Source: Chitinophagales bacterium
GTDB taxonomy: Bacteria; Bacteroidota; Bacteroidia; Chitinophagales; Saprospiraceae
Assembly (NCBI GenBank): GCA_022360175.1
Contig: JAKSDI010000114.1
Span: forward strand, 1-64,000
Direction: 5' to 3'
DNA length: 64,000 nt
The notes under the pieces: model-generated
Databases searched by the model: none
Seen by the model: only the letters and a program-made list of their open reading frames with translations
What the model was told of the DNA's origin: nothing
Shown: piece after piece, positions 38,005 to 46,405 of the stretch
Layout: every line of letters begins with the position of its first letter
Numbering within the stretch: position 1 is the stretch's first letter
Made by a program: the position numbers and the translations under genes

Positions 38005-38457
38005 TTATTGGTCATTTTTTTCTGGCAAATACATTTTTTTTATTCTTACCATTGGCCCTGGACACATTGCCTGATGGCAGCTCATACAGCTTTGCACTAC
38101 ACTTTGATATCGATCATAACGTTCTTCCTCACTGGCATTTTTTAATGCTTTTAGTGAAGCAAGATATACATCAGCCATTACTTTAAAAGCATCACTATTA
38201 GCCTTCTCTGGTTCGGTGGCCTGGGCTGTATGAATAGCCTCAAATTTCTTCAATACTTTTGGTTTTTCACCATTCAGTATTTGCTCTCGCATACGCATTC
38301 CTTCGTCGAACATTTCACGCATTAACAAAGCTAGTTCACTATCTCCATTGGGGTTGAGTGGTTTGGGTGTTTCACATTGTTCTTTGGTACCTAGGCCTGA
38401 ACAGGATAACATGAGATAGGACAATAGAAAAATAGCAGATACAAGATATAATTTCAT
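38005..38457 (-). CDS. Haem-binding (CxxCH) lipoprotein
   Basis: I start it at MKLYLVSAIFLLSYLMLSC (38457), which gives a lipoprotein signal with the acceptor Cys at residue 19; the frame is open 20 codons further upstream. The 150-residue product contains one haem c motif, CMSCH, near the C-terminus, preceded by a four-helix pattern (MREMFDEGMRMREQILNGE, FKVMADVYLASLKALKNA). This fits a cytochrome c'-like or related monohaem protein facing the periplasm. It has its own transcript. Confidence 0.75.
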   Translation of the reverse strand: MKLYLVSAIFLLSYLMLSCSGLGTKEQCETPKPLNPNGDSELALLMREMFDEGMRMREQILNGEKPKVLKKFEAIHTAQATEPEKANSDAFKVMADVYLASLKALKNASEEERYDRYQSVVQSCMSCHQAMCPGPMVRIKKMYLPEKNDQ

Positions 38458-38570
38458 AACTGTAGATGTTGCTGGAGGGCAAAGGTAATGTAATATGTTA
38501 TTGAGGAGTGAAGACAAAAGTCATCAAAAATCTTCTCCTTCAAAATTTATATTTGATGACGTATTTATAA

Positions 38571-38780
38571 ACTTCAAACCAAGCATTTTTAATTAGTAGC
38601 TCTGGCTTCATTAACTCCATTTTGCCATACACATTAGCGTTTGCTGTGGGGGCGATGATTTTTGTAGTAGTTGAAGAGTTGATACCAGAATCTCCGTTAG
38701 CAGGCGATATATATCTTGCTACGATTGCTACATTGGCAGGATTCAGTGTAATGATGGTATTGGATATAGCTTTAGGATAA
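38571..38780 (+). pseudogene. C-terminal remnant of a ZIP-family metal transporter
   Basis: The frame after the stop at 38568-38570 reads GFINSILPYTLAFAVGAMIF, then VVVEELIPES and ATIATLAGFSVMMVLDIALG, and stops at 38778-38780. These are the last two membrane helices of a GufA/ZupT-type ZIP transporter, including the metal-site EELIPE. The first two thirds of the gene are missing and no start codon is present. The last 9 bases overlap the convergent CDP-alcohol phosphatidyltransferase gene. It is a deletion remnant. Confidence 0.8.
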
Positions 38781-39350
38781 ATTGCGCTTCTTTTTTCGCA
38801 TTATCCACCATAATCCTTTGGCATTGGTGATAGGTTCTTTCAGCATGATTTGGAGGAGGATGTGTTCCAAAAAAGCAGCAATGCCCCAAATGATCATGAA
38901 GTAGTAAAAAAGAATATAGAAATCGAAGACAAATAGAATAAAGAAAAAGAAACCTTGAATATACCCTCCTATTTTCCAGGAATACAGATGCATGCTTTGA
39001 AACCGTCCAAACTTGATCAGTGAAAGAAGGTGAGCAAATATCCATAGACCGATAAATAGGAAAAAGGAAAAATAGTGGGGCTCAAATTCTGCATTTTTGA
39101 ATACAAAAACTCCTGTCAACGCACCTATATATGTACCCATATCTGCAATAGAATCCAATCGAGCACCAAATTCCGTTTCCATTTTAAAAGTACGGGCAAT
39201 CCACCCGTCCAGAATATCTGTAATCAAGTTGATACAAATGAGCCACACAAATAAGCGTTCCTGATGATACACTAACGACCAAATGATAACTGGAAAAGCC
39301 AATAGTCGATAAAATGATAACAGATTCGGTATATTTATGGGTATTTGCAT
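38772..39350 (-). CDS. CDP-alcohol phosphatidyltransferase family protein
   Basis: A 192-residue integral membrane enzyme that transfers a phosphatidyl group from a CDP-activated lipid to an alcohol. The family signature D-x2-DG-x2-AR-x8-G-x3-D-x3-D is complete: DILDGWIAR, then FGARLDSIAD (residues about 44-70). There are about five to six membrane helices. The alcohol acceptor is not identifiable. It starts within 14 bases of the divergent methyltransferase gene and lies beside a CarS-like CDP-lipid synthase, so it may use an unusual CDP-lipid made locally (inferred). Confidence 0.85.
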   Translation of the reverse strand: MQIPINIPNLLSFYRLLAFPVIIWSLVYHQERLFVWLICINLITDILDGWIARTFKMETEFGARLDSIADMGTYIGALTGVFVFKNAEFEPHYFSFFLFIGLWIFAHLLSLIKFGRFQSMHLYSWKIGGYIQGFFFFILFVFDFYILFYYFMIIWGIAAFLEHILLQIMLKEPITNAKGLWWIMRKKKRNLS

Positions 39351-39363
39351 GATCTTAATATTT

Positions 39364-39936
39364 ATGAGTAAACAAAGTCTGTTGATATGGATATGTGTAC
39401 TGCTTATTTCCCTTTCTGGTATTGTTATTAACTGGCTGAAGAAAGGAAATAAAAGTAATGTTCAGTCCTTTCATGACGATGGTACTTTACAGTGGTTTCG
39501 CATTCTAATACTAAGTGCCTTAGGGAGCAGCATTATTTTTTATCTTTTGAAAGTATTTACATTTAAATTACCTCTTTATTGTACGTATCTAGCGGTAGCG
39601 ATGGTCTTTGCCGGGCTCTTCATTCGTTGGTGTGCTGTATTGCAATTGGGTAATGCATTTACTACTAAAGTTGCGCTTGTTCAAAACCATCAGCTACAAA
39701 CAAGAGGTATGTATTACAGGATTCGACACCCTTCCTATACTGGCCTGCTTCTTTATTACTTTGGACTAGGAGTGTTGATGCTCAATTGGGCTGCTCTTTT
39801 TATACTCATACTTTTACCTGGTATAGCTGTATGGCAACGTATCAAGGTAGAAGAGGAGGTACTATTAAGACATTTCAACAATGAATATAGTGATTATCAA
39901 AAAAATAGCTGGAAGTTGATTCCTTTTTTGTTTTAA
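39364..39936 (+). CDS. Isoprenylcysteine carboxyl methyltransferase (ICMT)-like membrane protein
   Basis: About 190 residues from MSKQSLLIW (39364); the frame is open to 39337, which would overlap the divergent gene. It has four to five membrane helices. The ICMT/phospholipid-methyltransferase C-terminal signature is clear: LQTRGMYYRIRHPSYTGLLL and RIKVEEEVLLRHFNNEYSDY, which bind S-adenosylmethionine and the acceptor. Only 13 bases separate its start from that of the CDP-alcohol phosphatidyltransferase gene. Its stop is 2 bases from that of the convergent CarS-like gene. The substrate could be an isoprenoid or lipid head group. Confidence 0.78.
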   Translation: MSKQSLLIWICVLLISLSGIVINWLKKGNKSNVQSFHDDGTLQWFRILILSALGSSIIFYLLKVFTFKLPLYCTYLAVAMVFAGLFIRWCAVLQLGNAFTTKVALVQNHQLQTRGMYYRIRHPSYTGLLLYYFGLGVLMLNWAALFILILLPGIAVWQRIKVEEEVLLRHFNNEYSDYQKNSWKLIPFLF

Positions 39937-39938
39937 GA

Positions 39939-40448
39939 TCAAAAGCTCTTTTTAATTCCTAATTTGAGTAAGAGATATGAAAAAAATACATGAACCATCA
40001 CCGATACCACAAATAGAATAAATCCATCTATCCATCGAATGGGGAATAGAGCTACACTTAGCAAACTTACACCAAAGGCAGAATCGGATTTATCTAACAA
40101 CATCCACCAATATGCATTCTTTTTAGCCGATGCTCCAGGTGCTATACCATGTCTTCTTTTAAGGTAAGAATTAGGTAATTCGAAAAGCAAATAAATGAGG
40201 CCTAACAGAAAGCCTGCTAAAAAAGCATATTTAAGCCCTAATACAGGATAAATCCCATCTAGCAACACAGTCAATACTGCATTTAATATCGGTAGTATAA
40301 AGAAAGCCCTCCATGTTTTATTTGCTCCAAAAAAGCGCTGAGAGATAGGGATAGCTAAAGCTGGCATCCACTGCTTTTTCACAAGCAACATGTGTACTGT
40401 ATTGGATAGAATCAAAGGGAGAAAGATGTGTAATAGATAGGGTAGCAT
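39939..40448 (-). CDS. CarS-like CDP-lipid synthase (CDP-archaeol synthase family)
   Basis: A 169-residue membrane protein with about five helices. It carries the CarS/DUF46 hallmarks FGANKTWRAF near the N-terminus, FELPNSYLKRRHGIAPG in the middle and a following DKSDSAFG where CarS has DQxDFxxG. CarS activates archaeal digeranylgeranylglyceryl phosphate with CTP, and bacterial relatives exist with unproven substrates. It follows the HMG-CoA reductase fusion gene by 50 bases, in the same direction. A lipid activated by CTP fits both the UbiA gene upstream and the CDP-alcohol transferase downstream. Confidence 0.75.
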   Translation of the reverse strand: MLPYLLHIFLPLILSNTVHMLLVKKQWMPALAIPISQRFFGANKTWRAFFILPILNAVLTVLLDGIYPVLGLKYAFLAGFLLGLIYLLFELPNSYLKRRHGIAPGASAKKNAYWWMLLDKSDSAFGVSLLSVALFPIRWIDGFILFVVSVMVHVFFSYLLLKLGIKKSF

Positions 40449-40449
40449 G

Positions 40450-40481
40450 TTTAGGGGTTTAGGGGTTTAGGGGTTTAGGGG
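40450..40481 (+). repeat. (TTTAGGGG)x4 tandem repeat, G-quadruplex motif
   Basis: Four perfect copies of TTTAGGGG directly upstream of the CarS-like start codon (40446-40448, minus strand). Four GGGG runs separated by TTTA make an ideal intramolecular G-quadruplex on the plus strand, which is the template strand for this operon. A degraded version (TTTAGGTGTTTAGGG) lies just upstream of the first gene of the same operon at 46410-46424. Confidence 0.8.
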
Positions 40482-40498
40482 TAATTTGTAATAAATCA

Positions 40499-42811
40499 TT
40501 ATACCTTTTCGCTTTCCAGACATTGAATCATCCGGCTCGTCACTTCAAATACTCGTTCTGCAAAGGGGTAATCCATGAGGATTTTCCCTGTAAGATAAAA
40601 GCTCAGCCGTGTAATTAGATATTCTTTTGTAGAATACAGGCAGGCGGTGTACCAATCTTCTTTACTACAATGAGTCGTCTGTAAGGAGTGGTGGTAATCG
40701 ATATATTCTAGTAGCAAAGTTTCTTCAAAGCCAGTAGGCAATACAAAGCTCAGAAACTCCATAACATCTCTGGTCGGTAGATTGATCACGGCTAGCTCCC
40801 AGTCATATACACATATTGAACCATCAGAACGTACACATACATTTCTGGGATTAAAATCATTGTGTATTATAGTAGATGGGAGATCGATTTGATTTCTTTC
40901 CTTTTTCAATAGACGAATATATTCGGGTAAACGCTGCAGGATAGGCTCGAATGGAGTTTCTTTATACTCCGTTGCCATAATGGAAGCAAATCGCTGGTAT
41001 AGTGCCTCAGCTCTCCATGGTTCGAAAACACCTACTGAGGAAGGCCAGGAAGTATTAGATTGTAAGAAAGCCTGGTGTACATGATGAATAGTTTTTATAG
41101 TCCTTTTAATCAATTTTTCAGTCCATTGACCTGGTTGATTTTCGGTATTGAACAATAGTAATTGATTGGGTTCCAGGCGTTCTATTAATAACATATACGC
41201 TTCTTGTCGGGAGCAGCTGCAGCTACCAAAAAAATGAGGTGTAATAGGTATTTCTTTCTCCTGTAATATTTGATATAAATCTATTTCCTTCAAATGGGTT
41301 TGCCGATATTCCAGTTCGGATCGATAATCACGTAACAAATCCGCTAGTTTAGCATCTATGCTGGCTGCCATAAAATGTAAACCTTGATGTACTTCACTAT
41401 CAAGAGGTTTGCTTTTCAAGAGCATCGATTGTTTATGCCCATTGTGCCATAATATTTCGACTGGCAGGAACCCAGTAAGTTTGTTATTAATGCGACTCGT
41501 TAAAGCGGTAATCAAACCATTGGGAGCAAGTGAGTGCTGCTGTAGTTTTACTTCCTTCAATTGACTTTGATATTCCTCAGACAATAAGGAACGAATAAAG
41601 GCAGTATTAATATCCTTTTTTAACAACCAATTAGTTGGTTTATTACGACCTAGTTTTTCATGTACACGAGCGAACTGCCCTCCAACTATGGCGGAAATAG
41701 TAGAAATTTCTAATGATAAAGCAAAACCCGCAATTAACTGCGCCATACGTTTTAGGCTATTGCGCCCTGTGCAGCCCATCATCTGTAATGCCTCCTGTTG
41801 GCAAGGCAGTTGAGTACCTCCACCTACCGTGCCAATCACTAAATTTGGAAGATGTAAAGTACAGTGCAAGCCGCCCGGTACCGCTTCCATATTGAAGATG
41901 CCAATACTGGATTCATGCAAGCTTCCCAAATCTTGTCCTGTAGCTACAAATATACCTGCAAGGGCATTGGCTACATTAATATTGTAACCGATCATGCCAT
42001 CTATTTCGCACTGCAACCTGGATTGTTGTAAACAAAGTAATAAGTGATTGAGATCAACGCGTAATACTTGTCTTATAATTTCCTCATCCAGAAAGCATTC
42101 TGCCACAACGGCAACACCTCTCCCATTCCTAATATTATAGTGAGCAATTTTTTTATCGGATGACCCATTGCCTTCTACCACATAATGAACCGGAACTAAA
42201 TTGATATCTGCTTTAAGTTCGTCAACAATCCATAAGATAGCATGCCAGGTACAAGTGGTGGTCATATTTTGCCCAGATGCATTGCCTGTTGTGTATATAA
42301 ATTTAATATGTACACTTCGTCCGGCAATACTGGGGTTAATCTCAATTAATTGAGCATGATTGGAATATCGTTCTGCTATTTCTTTTATAGCAGCTGTATT
42401 GGCTTCTATCCATTCAATGAATAAATTGCATTCGTCCAGGTCTTTAAAGATAAACATAGGGCATCGATGCATTCGCTGATACAACACCCTGGCAGCAAAA
42501 CCACCACTTTGACTAATAGCTTTTGTCCCTCTGTTGACACTGGCTACTAAAGCCCCTTCAAGAGTACCTATTGCAGTATAAACCCATTCTTCTTGATTGT
42601 TTGCTCGAAACAAAAGAGGTCCCGCTACTCCTAATGGAAGTTCTACAGATCCAATGAATGACTCTATGTTATTGCGAATGTCTTCTTCAGAGAGATGAGT
42701 ATCAGCTATCAATGGCAATTCAATACCTTGTTCTTCTAGATGAGATAACCTCCACTCCCTTGCTGTTTTATTATTCAGCCCTCTCCCCGGTACTATGGGG
42801 TATTTCTTCAT
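40499..42811 (-). CDS. HMG-CoA reductase fused to an APH-like phosphotransferase
   Basis: Start at MKKYPIVPGRG (42811), giving 770 residues. Residues 1-430 are class I HMG-CoA reductase: LPLGVAGPL, catalytic Glu in GTLEGALVASVNRG, Lys in SSDKKIAHYN, Asp in FVATGQD and His in ARVHEKLGRNK. All four catalytic residues are present, but the NADP-binding motif DAMGMN reads NASGQN. Residues about 525-750 form an aminoglycoside-phosphotransferase/choline-kinase fold with IIHNDFNPRNV and CVYDWELAV. The reductase makes mevalonate; the kinase domain might phosphorylate an isoprenoid product (inferred). It overlaps the dikinase gene by 41 bases. Confidence 0.85.
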   Translation of the reverse strand: MKKYPIVPGRGLNNKTAREWRLSHLEEQGIELPLIADTHLSEEDIRNNIESFIGSVELPLGVAGPLLFRANNQEEWVYTAIGTLEGALVASVNRGTKAISQSGGFAARVLYQRMHRCPMFIFKDLDECNLFIEWIEANTAAIKEIAERYSNHAQLIEINPSIAGRSVHIKFIYTTGNASGQNMTTTCTWHAILWIVDELKADINLVPVHYVVEGNGSSDKKIAHYNIRNGRGVAVVAECFLDEEIIRQVLRVDLNHLLLCLQQSRLQCEIDGMIGYNINVANALAGIFVATGQDLGSLHESSIGIFNMEAVPGGLHCTLHLPNLVIGTVGGGTQLPCQQEALQMMGCTGRNSLKRMAQLIAGFALSLEISTISAIVGGQFARVHEKLGRNKPTNWLLKKDINTAFIRSLLSEEYQSQLKEVKLQQHSLAPNGLITALTSRINNKLTGFLPVEILWHNGHKQSMLLKSKPLDSEVHQGLHFMAASIDAKLADLLRDYRSELEYRQTHLKEIDLYQILQEKEIPITPHFFGSCSCSRQEAYMLLIERLEPNQLLLFNTENQPGQWTEKLIKRTIKTIHHVHQAFLQSNTSWPSSVGVFEPWRAEALYQRFASIMATEYKETPFEPILQRLPEYIRLLKKERNQIDLPSTIIHNDFNPRNVCVRSDGSICVYDWELAVINLPTRDVMEFLSFVLPTGFEETLLLEYIDYHHSLQTTHCSKEDWYTACLYSTKEYLITRLSFYLTGKILMDYPFAERVFEVTSRMIQCLESEKV

Positions 42812-45452
42812 GATATTTGCTTTTTTCCACCCAGCCGCTATGCCCATCCATTGTGATACGATCACCTGTCTTAAATAACTCTGTAGCACGAGGAATACCA
42901 ACAACTACAGGCAATCCTAATTCTCGCCCTACAATAGCTGTATGCGATAACAGAGAGCCTTTTTCACTAATCAGCCCTATAGCCTGGCTCATTAGAAATA
43001 CCCAGCCAGGATCCGTCATAGCAGATATCAATATGCGCCCTTTGACAGGAGTACCAGGCTCAGGAGTTGTAACGACAATAGCTTCTCCCGTAATTGTTCC
43101 ACCTGATACAGGAATTCCTTTCAGGCGGCCTGCTTCTACAGCCTGGGTGTTTGATTCTAAAGTCAGATCCGGCATAGCGCCCTTTTCATATATGATGCGC
43201 CCGGGAAGTTGTTGTGAGGCTAGTGTTTTGTATTGATTTTTTAATTCTTGGATATAGGTATGCAGCGATTCTCTTTTATCTAATGTACAATAGGCTTTTA
43301 GTGCTTCCAGATTAAGGTAGAAGACATCATCGGCACTTTCAATGAGTTGTTCTTTTTGCATTAGTTTACCGATCTCGAGGAAGATATCTTTTACGGCGCC
43401 ATACCCCTTTGTTCGACAAAAGCGCATATTCTCCCTGTTTTGTAAACCATAGGCCGCTCTTTTTCGCAGCCACCGTAAGTAATACAAAGCAGGATGCCAC
43501 CAAGGTAAAGAAGAACGTATTAATTGATCCGCTTTGTTTCTCAAATCTGATTGCTGCTGCCTGTACTTAGCAACTGTCATATTGTTTTGAAGCTGATTTT
43601 TTAGCAGCTCTATAAAATGGACAGGAGCTTTTCGGAAAGAAGGCGTTTCGAGTTTTAACTCTGCCAGTGTACGATCTCCGTATAGCTGAAGGTGTTCCTT
43701 TATATTTCTATAAAAAGATGAGTATTTTCCTGTTTGTAGTTGATCTAATATTTGTTGAGCATTTTGATTAAAAAGCAATTGTAGCTCTCTATCTTGTTCT
43801 ATTGTTTCCTTGAGCTGTAATGTGCTGATTAAAGCTTTTTCCGAAAGGACTTCTCCCAGGCCGCTAATCCAGTCATTCGCCAAGCTTAGTTGTTGAGCGC
43901 CTACATATCTGGCAAGGGCATTTTGTAGCCAGCCAAACATTTTGAACGCCAAAAAATCATTCACCAAGGTTTGATACCAGGGTTTGAAAAGCTGTAAACT
44001 AGCTTGTTCGTAATACTCCCAAAGTAAATTGATATCATTATGGTAAGTAACACATGCCTTTAACTTTTCATAGTTTTTAGCGAAAGCTTTAAAAAAACGA
44101 CGATTATTCCTTTTGTGATTGATCAATAACCAAAGCGCAGAACCTATTGCCTTCAATTGATTTTGAAACTGGAAGCGTACTTGCCCTCGTTCTGTATGTG
44201 TAAGGCCCACTGCTTTCTCCCAGGCGTCCATAGAACGATGTGAGCTATAAACAAGCGCAACCATTCTATACCAATTATCCAATCGATAATAAACACGGCC
44301 TTTATAATGAGCTAATAGATTAGCAAATACTTTGGTATGTCGGTTCATTATCTTACGGGAAATCCAAAAGGCATCAGACGCCCCTTTAAATACATTTTCA
44401 TAAGCTTTTAAGGCAAAAGAAAAGCTCAATGGCAATGTAATACCTGGATAACTCTCTACAATATTGGTATTATCCAGTATAATTAATTGATCCGCATTTA
44501 TAGTAGTAATAGGACGCATTTGTAGTAAGTGCAATCTATCTTCTTTATCATAAGAGAATTCGATATCAGCAGGAGCTTTTAACAACTTTTCAGCTTTTAA
44601 TAGTTGATCATAAATTTGCTGAATATTTTCAGTAGTAAGACATGCTTGGTCCTGCAAATGCTCTTGTAGCGGGCTTAATAGTTGGCCATTTTCTTTCTTT
44701 ATTATTTGAGAGGCCTTTGTGGTCAATTGCTGATGTATAGACCGATCTTGCCTGTTTACAAAAAAAGTATCTGTTTCTACTTTCCCTTCTACAATCCCAG
44801 TACCCAAACCATAACCTGCTACAATTACAGCATCTGCCAAATTAGCTCCCTGATGCATACTAAAGGCGACACCAGAACGCACCGCAGGTACCATTTTTTG
44901 AATAATCAATGCAATTTGGATATCTTTTAATGGCAAGCTTTTCTGTTGACGATAGCTCAATGCACTAAGCCCCCATGCAGAGGCAATGGTATTCATTATT
45001 TGAGGTATCAGGTTTTGTGCATTGCAGTATAGGTAGGATTCATGTATACCTGCAAAGGAAGCCCCCTGTGTATCTTCATCCAAGCCTGAAGACCTGATGG
45101 ATACTTCATAGTTCTTTCCAAAAAAATGCTCACAACTGCTCAATATTTTTTCTTCCCATTCCTGAGAAGGCTGGAAGTGGCGTATTTCTTGCTGTATGCT
45201 AAACGCCATTTCATTTAAATCCCTCTCCGGATAGTTATTGATAATCTGTATTTGCGCTTCTATAGATGAACGCAAAGGAACTAATAACTCATCAACGACA
45301 TCTACAGGAACGATAACAAAAGGAGGGACGTCTAGCTCTTTCTTTTGCATACAAATCAGATGAAAAGCTTTACTACCTACAGTGTCTTTTGTACAAGATT
45401 CAAAAGTAGTAGGGAGTACTATTATTGTCTTAGCTGTTGATGAGCTTTTCAT
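42771..45452 (-). CDS. PEP-synthase/rifampin-phosphotransferase-like dikinase
   Basis: 893 residues. The N-terminal PEP/pyruvate-binding ATP-grasp domain (about 15-320) has IRSSGLDEDTQGASFAGIHE and VAGYGLGTGIVEGKVETDTF. A large helical middle follows, and the C-terminal swivelling domain (about 790-875) has the phosphohistidine motif GSLLSHTAIVGRELGLPVVV. There is no PEP-utiliser TIM barrel at the end, so it is organised like rifampin phosphotransferase, which moves the ATP beta-phosphate onto an alcohol. I infer phosphorylation of a small or isoprenoid alcohol. It is packed between the UbiA gene (2-base gap) and the reductase gene (overlap). Confidence 0.82.
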   Translation of the reverse strand: MKSSSTAKTIIVLPTTFESCTKDTVGSKAFHLICMQKKELDVPPFVIVPVDVVDELLVPLRSSIEAQIQIINNYPERDLNEMAFSIQQEIRHFQPSQEWEEKILSSCEHFFGKNYEVSIRSSGLDEDTQGASFAGIHESYLYCNAQNLIPQIMNTIASAWGLSALSYRQQKSLPLKDIQIALIIQKMVPAVRSGVAFSMHQGANLADAVIVAGYGLGTGIVEGKVETDTFFVNRQDRSIHQQLTTKASQIIKKENGQLLSPLQEHLQDQACLTTENIQQIYDQLLKAEKLLKAPADIEFSYDKEDRLHLLQMRPITTINADQLIILDNTNIVESYPGITLPLSFSFALKAYENVFKGASDAFWISRKIMNRHTKVFANLLAHYKGRVYYRLDNWYRMVALVYSSHRSMDAWEKAVGLTHTERGQVRFQFQNQLKAIGSALWLLINHKRNNRRFFKAFAKNYEKLKACVTYHNDINLLWEYYEQASLQLFKPWYQTLVNDFLAFKMFGWLQNALARYVGAQQLSLANDWISGLGEVLSEKALISTLQLKETIEQDRELQLLFNQNAQQILDQLQTGKYSSFYRNIKEHLQLYGDRTLAELKLETPSFRKAPVHFIELLKNQLQNNMTVAKYRQQQSDLRNKADQLIRSSLPWWHPALYYLRWLRKRAAYGLQNRENMRFCRTKGYGAVKDIFLEIGKLMQKEQLIESADDVFYLNLEALKAYCTLDKRESLHTYIQELKNQYKTLASQQLPGRIIYEKGAMPDLTLESNTQAVEAGRLKGIPVSGGTITGEAIVVTTPEPGTPVKGRILISAMTDPGWVFLMSQAIGLISEKGSLLSHTAIVGRELGLPVVVGIPRATELFKTGDRITMDGHSGWVEKSKYHEEIPHSTGERAE

Positions 45453-45454
45453 AC

Positions 45455-46405
45455 TTAGAATTGCACCAAAACTTTTGCTCCCATTAGTACATGTACCAAT
45501 AAATTAAGAAAGAGGAGCGAAGTAAACACCATAGCTGTTTGATTCAGTACATTGTTTTTAATTGTCGGTTTCCATAAAAACCGTATGTAAAAAAAAGAGG
45601 CATAGGCCATAAGTAAAATAGTAAGCCATAAGAAGACATTTCCCAGGCTCAATGCATTACCCATATAAATAGCCAGCCCTCCCATGAGCAATAAACAAGC
45701 AAATGGAATGAGGGTAGCAGGCCGAGTACCCAATAGTAAGGAAAAGGTCTCATAGTGTGTTTCATTGCCTATAGCTCTAATTTTTCGTGAAACTTCCCAG
45801 GCAGTAATAGGCAAGGAGAAAATCCCCCACAATATCCAATGGTTGATCGTAAATGGATCAGAAGGGTTTACAGATGCAAGAGCAGTATATACCAGATAAA
45901 GATTAATCATCCAGGGGAGTGGCTGATGAGTAAACATAGTAAAAAACAAATGTTTCCGATGATACTCTTCAGCAAAAAACCACTTGTATGTAAGCAAGGT
46001 ATAAACCATAACAATAGCAAAAATCCAGAGTGTCTTCTGACCAAACACAACATTGGTCAATACAAGAATTGTGAAACTAATACCAGCAAGTATCTCTATG
46101 TCGCGCTTCAAAACAAGGCCTTGGGGCGTAGACCGCCAGGGAAATAGGTCCTTATCTATTTCAAAATCTTTAAGGTCATCAAAAGCACGCATCTGTAGCA
46201 TGAAGAAAAAGGCACTGATCATACCTACAATAGCATAAACGTTGATAATAATATCATGCCCGGAAACCGCCTGGCTGGTAAAATTCATACAACAGTATAA
46301 TGCAATTACATAAGGCAAATAGATCAAGACAGGAAACATTTCCTTTGAATAAATCCATGCACGAGTAAAAAATGAAGGAGGAGTCGCTGTTTGTTGGCTT
46401 TCCAT
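45455..46405 (-). CDS. UbiA-family prenyltransferase
   Basis: A 316-residue membrane protein with about nine helices. The first Asp-rich motif reads RAFDDLKDFEIDKDLFPWR (about residues 74-92). The second is a divergent KIRAIGNETHYETFSLLLG (about 210-228) in place of the usual DxxxD. UbiA enzymes attach a prenyl chain to an aromatic or glycerol-phosphate acceptor. It is the first gene of the four-gene minus-strand operon with the dikinase, HMG-CoA reductase-kinase and CarS-like synthase, so it probably uses a product of that pathway. The acceptor is not known. Confidence 0.82.
   Translation of the reverse strand: MESQQTATPPSFFTRAWIYSKEMFPVLIYLPYVIALYCCMNFTSQAVSGHDIIINVYAIVGMISAFFFMLQMRAFDDLKDFEIDKDLFPWRSTPQGLVLKRDIEILAGISFTILVLTNVVFGQKTLWIFAIVMVYTLLTYKWFFAEEYHRKHLFFTMFTHQPLPWMINLYLVYTALASVNPSDPFTINHWILWGIFSLPITAWEVSRKIRAIGNETHYETFSLLLGTRPATLIPFACLLLMGGLAIYMGNALSLGNVFLWLTILLMAYASFFYIRFLWKPTIKNNVLNQTAMVFTSLLFLNLLVHVLMGAKVLVQF

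Noticed and set aside
40450-40481. TTTAGGGG repeats as eukaryotic telomere contamination
   Set aside because: Only four units, seated between two bacterial genes of one operon with intact flanks, so it is a native simple repeat.
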